Assembly: GCA_023053545.1 (NCBI GenBank)
Contig: JAKZAN010000039.1
Location: 139,001-203,000, forward strand
Source of the DNA: Lepidurus packardi
Lineage: Eukaryota; Arthropoda; Branchiopoda; Notostraca; Triopsidae
Length of the DNA stretch: 64,000 bases
Reading direction: 5' to 3'
Part shown: in pieces, positions 57,453-64,000 of the stretch
How positions within the stretch are numbered: the first letter of the stretch is position 1
Layout of the letters: every line of letters begins with the position of its first letter
Position numbers and translations under genes: made by a program
The notes under the pieces: generated by a model
Database searches by the model: none
Told to the model about the DNA's origin: nothing
Seen by the model: only the letters and a program-made list of their open reading frames with translations

Positions 57453-58819
57453 TAAGGAATTAATTCAGTCCGTAAGGAATTATTTCAGTCCGTAAGGAAT
57501 TAATTCAGTAAGAAAGGAATTCAATCAATCCATAAGGAATTAATTCAGTCTGTAAGGATTTAATTAAGTCCGTAATGAATTAATTCAGTCCGTAAGGAAT
57601 TAATTCAGTCCGTAAGGAATTAATTCAGTCCGTAAGGAATTAATTCAGTCCGTAAGAAATTAATTCAGTCCGTAAGGAATTAATTCAGTCCGTAAGGAAT
57701 TATTTCAGTCCGTAAGGAATTAATTCAGTAAGAAAGGAATTCAATCAATCCTAAAGAATTAATTCAGTCCGTAAGGAAATATTTCAGTCCGTAAGGAATT
57801 CATTCAGTCCGTAAGGAATTCAATCAATCTTAAAGAATTAATTCAGTCCGTAAGGAACTAATTCAGTCCGTAAGGAATTAATTCAGTCCGTAAGGAATTA
57901 ATTAAGTCCGTAAGGAATTAATTAAGTCCGTAATGAATTAATTCAGTCCGTAAGGAATTAATTCAGTCCGTAAGGAATTAATTCAGTCCGTAAGGAATTA
58001 ATTCAGTCCGTAAGGAATTATTTCAGTCCGTAATTAATTAATTCATTCCTTACGGAATTAATTAAGTCCGTAAGGAATTAATTCAGTAAGAAAGGAATTC
58101 AATCAATCCTAAAGAATTAATTCAGTCCGTAAGGAAATATTTCAGTCCTTAAGGAATTAATTCAGTCCGTAAGGAATTCAATCAATCTTAAAGAATTAAT
58201 TCAGTCCGTAAGGAACTAATTCAGTCCGTAAGGAATTAATTCAGTCCGTAAGGAATTAATTAAGTCCGTAAGGAATTAATTAAGTCCGTAAGGAATTAAT
58301 TAAGTCCGTAAGGAATTAATTCAGTCCGTAAGGAATTAATTCAGTCCGTAAGGAATTAATTCAGTCCGTAAGGAATTATTTCAGTCCGTAATTAATTAAT
58401 TCATTCCTTACGGAATTAATTAAGTCCATAAAGAATTAATTCAGTCTGTAAGGATTTAATTAAGTCCGTAATGAATTAATTCAGTCCGTAAGGAATTAAT
58501 TCAGTCCTTAAGGAATTAATTCAGTCCGTAAGGAATTAATTCAGTCCGTAAGGAATAAGTTCAGTACGTAAGGAATTAATTCAGTCCGTAATGGATTAAT
58601 TAAGTCCGTAATGAATTAATTCAATCCGTATGAAATTAATTCAGTCCGTAAGGAATTCATTCAGTCCGTAAGGAATTCATTCAGTCCGTAAGGAATAAGT
58701 TCAGTACGTAAGGAATTAATTCAGTCCGTAATGGATTAATTAAGTCCGTAATGAATTAATTCAGTCCGTATGAAATTAATTCAGTCCGTAAGGAATTCAT
58801 TCAGTCCGTAAGGAATTCA

Positions 58820-60200
58820 TTCAGTCCTTAAGGAATTAATTCAGTAAGAAAGGAATTCAATCAATCCTAAAGAATTAGTTCAGTCCGTAAGGAACTAATT
58901 CAGTCCGTAAGGAATTAATTCTGTCCGTAAGGAATTAATTCAGTGTGTAAGGAATTAATTAAGTCCGTAAGGAATTAATTAAGATCGTAAGGAATTAATT
59001 CAGTCCGTAAGGAATTAATTCAGTCCGTAAGGAATTAATTCAGTCCGTAAGGAATTAATTCAGTCCGTAAGGAATTATTTCAGTCCGTAATTAATTAATT
59101 CATTCCTTACGGAATTAATTAAGTCCATAAGGAATTAATTTAGTCTGTAAGGATTTAATTAAGTCCGTAATGAATTAATTCAGTCCTTAAGGAATAACTT
59201 CTGTACGTATGGAAATAATTCAGTCCGTAATGGATTAATTAATTCCGTAATGAATTAATTCAGTCCGTAAAGAATTAATAAAATCCGTACGGAATTAATT
59301 CAGACCGTAAGGAATTAATTCAGTCCGTAAGGAATTAATTCAGTCCGTAAGGAATTAATTCAGTCCGTAAGGAATTATTTCAGTCCGTAAGGAATTAATT
59401 CAGTAAGAAAGGAATTCAATCAATCCATAAGGAATTAATTCAGTCTGTAAGGATTTAATTAAGTCCGTAATGAATTAATTCAGTCCGTAAGGAATTAATT
59501 CAGTCCGTAAGGAATTAATTCAGTCCGTAAGGAATTAATTCAGTCCGTAAGAAATTAATTCAGTCCGTAAGGAATTAATTCAGTCCGTAAGGAATTATTT
59601 CAGTCCGTAAGGAATTAATTCAGTAAGAAAGGAATTCAATCAATCCTAAAGAATTAATTCAGTCCGTAAGGAACTAATTCAGTCCGTAAGGAATTAATTC
59701 TGTCCGTAAGGAATTAATTCAGTGTGTAAGGAATTAATTAAGTCCGTAAGGAATTAATTAAGATCGTAAGGAATTAATTCAGTCCGTAAGGAATTAATTC
59801 AGTCCGTAAGGAATTAATTCAGTCCGTAAGGAATTATTTCAGTCCTTAATTAATTAATTCATTCCTTACGGAATTAATTAAGTCCATAAGGAATTAATTT
59901 AGTCTGAAAGGATTTAATTAAGTCCGTAATGAATTAATTCAGTCCTTAAGGAATAACTTCTGTACGTATGGAAATAATTCTGTCCGTAATGGATTAATTA
60001 ATTCCGTAATGAATTAATTCAGTCCGTAAAGAATTAATAAAATCCGTACGGAATTAATTCAGACCGTAAGGAATTAATTCAGTCCGTAAGGAATTAATTC
60101 AGTCCGTAAGGAATTAATTCAGTCCGTAAGGAATTAATTCAGTCCGTAAGAAATTAATTCAGTCCGTAAGGAATTAATTCAGTCCGTAAGGAATTATTTC
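58820..60200. repeat. Tandem duplication, offset 759-779 bp
   Basis: GTAAGAAAGG (58,841 and 59,620) and AAGATCG (58,981 and 59,760) lie 779 bp apart. The dyad (59,084 and 59,843) and ATAAAATCCG (59,278 and 60,037) lie 759 bp apart, since copy 2 lost one canonical monomer. Copy 2 carries CAGTCCTTAATT in place of CAGTCCGTAATT, which weakens the dyad stem at 59,843. Confidence 0.82.
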
Positions 60201-60340
60201 AGTCCGTAAGGAATTAATTCAGTAAGAAAGGAATTCAATCAATCCTAAAGAATTAATTCAGTCCGTAAGGAAATATTTCAGTCCGTAAGGAATTCAATCA
60301 ATCTTAAAGAATTAATTCAGTCCGTAAGGAACTAATTCAG

Positions 60341-61660
60341 TCCGTAAGGAATTAATTCAGTCCGTAAGGAATTAATTCAGTCCGTAAGGAATTAATTAAG
60401 TCCGTAAGGAATTAATTAAGTCCGTAAGGAATTAATTAAGTCCGTAAGGAATTAATTCAGTCCGTAAGGAATTAATTCAGTCCGTAAGGAATTAATTCAG
60501 TCCGTAAGGAATTATTTCAGTCCGTAATTAATTAATTCATTCCTTACGGAATTAATTAAGTCCATAAAGAATTAATTCAGTCTGTAAGGATTTAATTAAG
60601 TCCGTAATGAATTAATTCAGTCCGTAAGGAATTAATTCAGTCCTTAAGGAATTAATTCAGTCCGTAAGGAATTAATTCTGTCCGTAAGGAATAAGTTCAG
60701 TACGTAAGGAATTAATTCAGTCCGTAATGGATTAATTAAGTCCGTAATGAATTAATTCAATACGTATGAAATTAATTCAGTCCGTAAGGAATTCATTCAG
60801 TCCGTAAGGAATTCATTCAGTCCGTAAGGAATAAGTTCAGTACGTAAGGAATTAATTCAGTCCGTAATGGATTAATTAAGTCCGTAATGAATTAATTCAG
60901 TCCGTATGAAATTAATTCAGTCCGTAAGGAACTAATTCAGTCCGTAAGGAATTAATTCTGTCCGTAAGGAATTAATTCAGTGTGTAAGGAATTAATTAAG
61001 TCCGTAAGGAATTAATTAAGATCGTAAGGAATTAATTCAGTCCGTAAGGAATTAATTCAGTCCGTAAGGAATTAATTCAGTCCGTAAGGAATTATTTCAG
61101 TCCGTAATTAATTAATTCATTCCTTACGGAATTAATTAAGTCCATAAGGAATTAATTTAGTCTGTAAGGATTTAATTAAGTCCGTAATGAATTAATTCAG
61201 TCCTTAAGGAATAACTTCTGTACGTAAGGAAATAATTCAGTCCGTAATGGATTAATTAATTCCGTAATGAATTAATTCAGTCCGTAAAGAATTAATAAAA
61301 TCCGTACGGAATTAATTTAGACCGTAAGGAATTAATTCAGTCCGTAAGGAATTAATTCAGTCCGTAAGGAATTAATTCAGTCCGTAAGGAATTATTTCAG
61401 TCCGTAAGGAATTAATTCAGTAAGAAAGGAATTCAATCAATCCATAAGGAATTAATTCAGTCTGTAAGGATTTAATTAAGTCCGTAATGAATTAATTCAG
61501 TCCGTAAGGAATTAATTAAGTGCGTAAGGAATTATTTCAGTCCGTAATTAATTAATTCATTCCTTACGGAATTAATTAAGTCCATAAGGAATTAATTCAG
61601 TCTGTAAGGATTTAATTAAGTCCGTAATGAATTAATTCAGTCCGTAAGGAATTAATTCAG
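60341..61660. repeat. 1,320/1,340-bp tandem HOR unit, copy 1 of 2
   Basis: Dyads at 60,521, 61,101 and 61,541 pair with 61,841, 62,441 and 62,881. The first offset is 1,320 bp and the rest 1,340 bp, because copy 2 has four canonical monomers after AAGATCG and copy 1 has three. Private changes here include CAATACGTATG near 60,769 and CTGTCCGTAAGGAATAAG near 60,679. Confidence 0.85.
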
Positions 61661-62998
61661 TCCGTAAGGAATTAATTCAGTCCGTAAGGAATTAATTCAG
61701 TCCGTAAGGAATTAATTAAGTCCGTAAGGAATTAATTAAGTCCGTAAGGAATTAATTAAGTCCGTAAGGAATTAATTCAGTCCGTAAGGAATTAATTCAG
61801 TCCGTAAGGAATTAATTCAGTCCGTAAGGAATTATTTCAGTCCGTAATTAATTCATTCATTCCTTACGGAATTAATTAAGTCCATAAAGAATTAATTCAG
61901 TCTGTAAGGATTTAATTAAGTCCGTAATGAATTAATTCAGTCCGTAAGGAATTAATTCAGTCCTTAAGGAATTAATTCAGTCCGTAAGGAATTAATTCAG
62001 TCCGTAAGGAATAAGTTCAGTACGTAAGGAATTAATTCAGTCCGTAATGGATTAATTAAGTCCGTAATGAATTAATTCAATCCGTATGAAATTAATTCTG
62101 TCCGTAAGGAATTCATTCAGTCCGTAAGGAATTCATTCAGTCCGTAAGGAATAATTTCAGTACGTAAGGAATTAATTCAGTCCGTAATGGATTAATTAAG
62201 TCCGTAATGAATTAATTCAGTCCGTATGAAATTAATTCAGTCCGTAAGGAACTAATTCAGTCCGTAAGGAATTAATTCTGTCCGTAAGGAATTAATTCAG
62301 TGTGTAAGGAATTAATTAAGTCCGTAAGGAATTAATTAAGATCGTAAGGAATTAATTCAGTCCGTAAGGAATTAATTCAGTCCGTAAGGAATTAATTCAG
62401 TCCGTAAGGAATTAATTCAGTCCGTAAGGAATTATTTCAGTCCGTAATTAATTAATTCATTCCTTACGGAATTAATTAAGTCCATAAGGAATTAATTTAG
62501 TCTGTAAGGATTTAATTAAGTCCGTAATGAATTAATTCAGTCCTTAAGGAATAACTTCTGTACGTAAGGAAATAATTCAGTCCGTAATGGATTAATTAAT
62601 TCCGTAATGAATTAATTCAGTCCGTAAAGAATTAATAAAATCCGTACGGAATTAATTTAGACCGTAAGGAATTAATTCAGTCCGTAAGGAATTAATTCAG
62701 TCCGTAAGGAATTAATTCAGTCCGTAAGGAATTATTTCAGTCCGTAAGGAATTAATTCAGTAAGAAAGGAATTCAATCAATCCATAAGGAATTAATTCAG
62801 TCTGTAAGGATTTAATTAAGTCCGTAATGAATTAATTCAGTCCGTAACGAATTAATTAAGTGCGTAAGGAATTATTTCAGTCCGTAATTAATTAATTCAT
62901 TCCTTACGGAATTAATTAAGTCCATAAGGAATTAATTCAGTCTGTAAGGATTTAATTAAGTCCGTAATGAATTAATTCAGTCCGTAAGGAATTAATTC
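61661..62998. repeat. 1,320/1,340-bp tandem HOR unit, copy 2 of 2
   Basis: This is the partner of 60,341-61,660. Its first dyad (61,841) has spacer TTAATTCATTCATTCC, and GGAATAATTTCAGTACG near 62,149 replaces GGAATAAGTTCAGTACG. A private CCGTAACGAATT lies near 62,843. Confidence 0.85.
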
Positions 62999-64000
62999 AG
63001 TCCGTAATGGATTAATTAAGTCCGTAATGAATTAATTCAGTCCGTATGAAATTAATTCAGTCCGTAAGGAATTCATTCAGTCCTTAAGGAATTAATTCAG
63101 TAAGAAAGGAATTCAATCAATCCTAAAGAATTAATTCAGTCCGTAAGGAACTAATTCAGTCCGTAAGGAATTAATTCTGTCCGTAAGGAATTAATTCAGT
63201 GTGTAAGGAATTAATGAAGTCCGTAAGGAATTAATTAAGATCGTAAGGAATTAATTCAGTCCGTAAGGAATTAATTCAGTCCGTAAGGAATTAATTCAGT
63301 CCGTAAGGAATTAATTCAGTCCGTAAGGAATTAATTCAGTCCGTAAGGAATTATTTCAGTCCGTAATTAATTAATTCATTCCTTACGGAATTAATTAAGT
63401 CCATAAGGAATTAATTTAGTCTGTAAGGATTTAATTAAGTCCGTAATGAATTAATTCAGTCCTTAAGGAATAACTTCTGTACGTATGGAAATAATTCAGT
63501 CCGTAATGGATTAATTAATTCCGTAATGAATTAATTCAGTCCGTAAAGAATTAATAAAATCCGTACGGAATTAATTCAGACCGTAAGGAATTAATTCAGT
63601 CCGTAAGGAATTAATTCAGTCCGTAAGGAATTAATTCAGTCCGTAAGGAATTATTTCAGTCCGTAAAGAATTAATTCAGTAAGAAAGGAATTCAATCAAT
63701 CCTAAAGAATTAATTCAGTCCGTAAGGAAATATTTCAGTCCGTAAGGAATTCATTCAGTCCGTAAGGAATTCAATCAATCTTAAAGAATTAATTCAGTCC
63801 GTAAGGAACTAATTCAGTCCGTAAGGAATTAATTAAGTACGTAAGGAATTAATTAAGTCCGTAAGGAATTGATTAAGTCCGTAAGGAATTAATTCAGTCC
63901 GTAAGGAATTAATTCAGTCCGTAAGGAATTAATTCAGTCCGTAAGGAATTATTTCAGTCCGTAATTAATTAATTCATTCCTTACGGAATTAATTAAGTCC

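Larger units (their letters stand above)
1..64000. repeat. Satellite array, 20-bp monomer, spans the whole window
   Basis: The consensus GGAATTAATTCAGTCCGTAA repeats head to tail without interruption, so both ends of the window lie inside the array. Common substitutions fall at a few positions: CAG to AAG or TAG (11-13), AATTAATT to AATTCATT, AATTCGTT or AATTATTT, GG to TG at the start, and CCGT to ACGT, CCAT, CTGT or CAGT. No inverted block of monomers is present; all run the same way. Coding is excluded: 20 is not divisible by 3, and TAA at monomer positions 6-8 and 18-20 (TGA and TAA on the other strand) closes every frame within a few monomers. The monomer holds a perfect 10-bp palindrome, GAATTAATTC, at positions 2-11. 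That it is eukaryotic heterochromatin is inferred from array length and HOR organisation; the family is not one I recognise. Confidence 0.98.
51351..64000. repeat. Satellite domain 6: HOR family III
   Basis: A new variant set appears and continues to the end. It comprises CAGTAAGAAAGGAATTCAATCAATCC, CTGTCCGTAAGG, CAGTGTGTAAGG, AAGATCGTAAGG, CAGTCCTTAAGG, GGAATAACTTCTGTACG, TAATTAATTCCGTAATG, CCGTAAAGAATTAATAAAATCCGTACGG and AAGTGCGTAAGG. The 25-mer, the 12-mer, TCCGGAAGG and CTGTCCGTGAGG are absent. Dyads remain frequent. GTAAGAAAGG lies near 51351, 51891, 52091, 52651, 52871, 53671, 54211, 54711, 55231, 55571, 56091, 56608, 56948, 57506, 57726, 58084, 58841, 59401, 59621, 60221, 61418, 62758, 63098 and 63678. 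It occurs in two contexts: followed by CAATCCATAAGG, or by CAATCCTAAAG and a 19-bp monomer. Confidence 0.75.

Noticed and set aside
1-64000. Open reading frames or a repetitive protein gene
   Set aside because: A 20-bp period cycles all three frames within 60 bp and the monomer has two TAA triplets (TGA and TAA on the other strand), so only very short frames exist on either strand.
1-64000. CRISPR array (short direct repeats)
   Set aside because: Repeats abut with no unique spacers, and variation is point-like and shared between distant copies; there are no cas genes.
1-64000. Telomeric repeat array
   Set aside because: The unit is 20 bp, AT-rich and lacks G-runs of the TTAGGG, TTAGG or TTTAGGG type.
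1-64000. Bacterial promoter-like boxes, replication origins or TATA elements in AATTAATT
   Set aside because: AT-rich matches occur in every monomer by composition and carry no positional information.
1-64000. Transposable element remnants or target-site duplications
   Set aside because: No stretch departs from the monomer for more than about two units, and no terminal repeats or poly-A tails are seen.
1-64000. Purely assembly-generated repetition
   Set aside because: Hundreds of distinct variant combinations, shared SNPs and nested indels form a coherent history, which a looping artefact would not create; individual large duplications (such as the 1,883-bp triplet) still need read support.

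Overview
The whole window is one satellite DNA array. From base 1 to base 64,000 it is built from a 20-bp monomer, consensus GGAATTAATTCAGTCCGTAA (35% GC), repeated head to tail about 3,200 times in one orientation. I see no protein-coding gene, RNA gene, transposon, CRISPR array or unique-sequence island. Coding is ruled out by structure. Because 20 is not a multiple of 3, every frame passes through all three registers of the monomer within 60 bp. The monomer carries TAA at positions 6-8 and 18-20, and its complement carries TGA and TAA. No stretch over 300 bp holds anything except this repeat and its variants.

This points to eukaryotic constitutive heterochromatin (centromeric, pericentromeric, subtelomeric, or a sex or B chromosome) read through by long-read assembly. 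I do not recognise the monomer and cannot name the organism. CpG is not depleted: one CpG per monomer, observed/expected about 1.7 from the consensus. This would fit a genome with little germline CpG methylation, or a young array.

The array has several levels. (1) 20-bp monomers occur in a few dozen recurring variants. (2) Landmark variants recur in a fixed order, giving higher-order repeat (HOR) units of roughly 1.7-2.1 kb. The landmarks are about 97 copies of a 30-bp dyad in which TCCGTAA faces TTACGGA; a divergent GA-rich block (GTGAGAAAAG or GTGTGAAAAG, then CAATCAATCTTAAA); 20 copies of a 25-bp fused monomer; and 17 copies of a 12-bp truncated monomer. (3) Recent tandem duplications sit on top, with exact offsets such as 1,883 bp (three copies, 40,131-45,500), 1,378 bp (54.7-57.5 kb), 1,199 bp, 1,388 bp, 740 bp and 379-400 bp.

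Layout. 1-9.08 kb and 20.6-39.3 kb carry one HOR family (25-mer, 12-mer, GGAAAAACTTCAG, CTGTCCGTGAGG). 9.08-20.6 kb is a mosaic of a second family (AATAACTTCAG, GTGTGAAAAG, AATAAAATCCGTACGG) interrupted at 10.0-12.85 kb by a block of the first. 39.3-45.5 kb is dominated by the 1,883-bp triplication. 45.5-51.35 kb is transitional. 51.35-64.0 kb is a third, distinct family (GTAAGAAAGG, AATAACTTCTGTACG, AGTGTGTAAGG, AAGATCG, CCTTAAGG, CCGTACGG).

The most interesting observations are mechanistic. The 25-bp landmark is exactly what remains after a 35-bp deletion that removes the dyad. The 12-bp landmark is exactly what remains after an 8-bp deletion between two TAAG microhomologies. The junction core TCCGTAAGGA is one mismatch pair short of a perfect palindrome. 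Variants throughout the array carry one or the other of the two substitutions that repair it (TCCTTAAGGA, TCCGTACGGA), or both, which gives the inverted core TCCTTACGGA. Coordinates come from reading by eye: landmark positions should be good to a base or two, while duplication boundaries are accurate to about one monomer.
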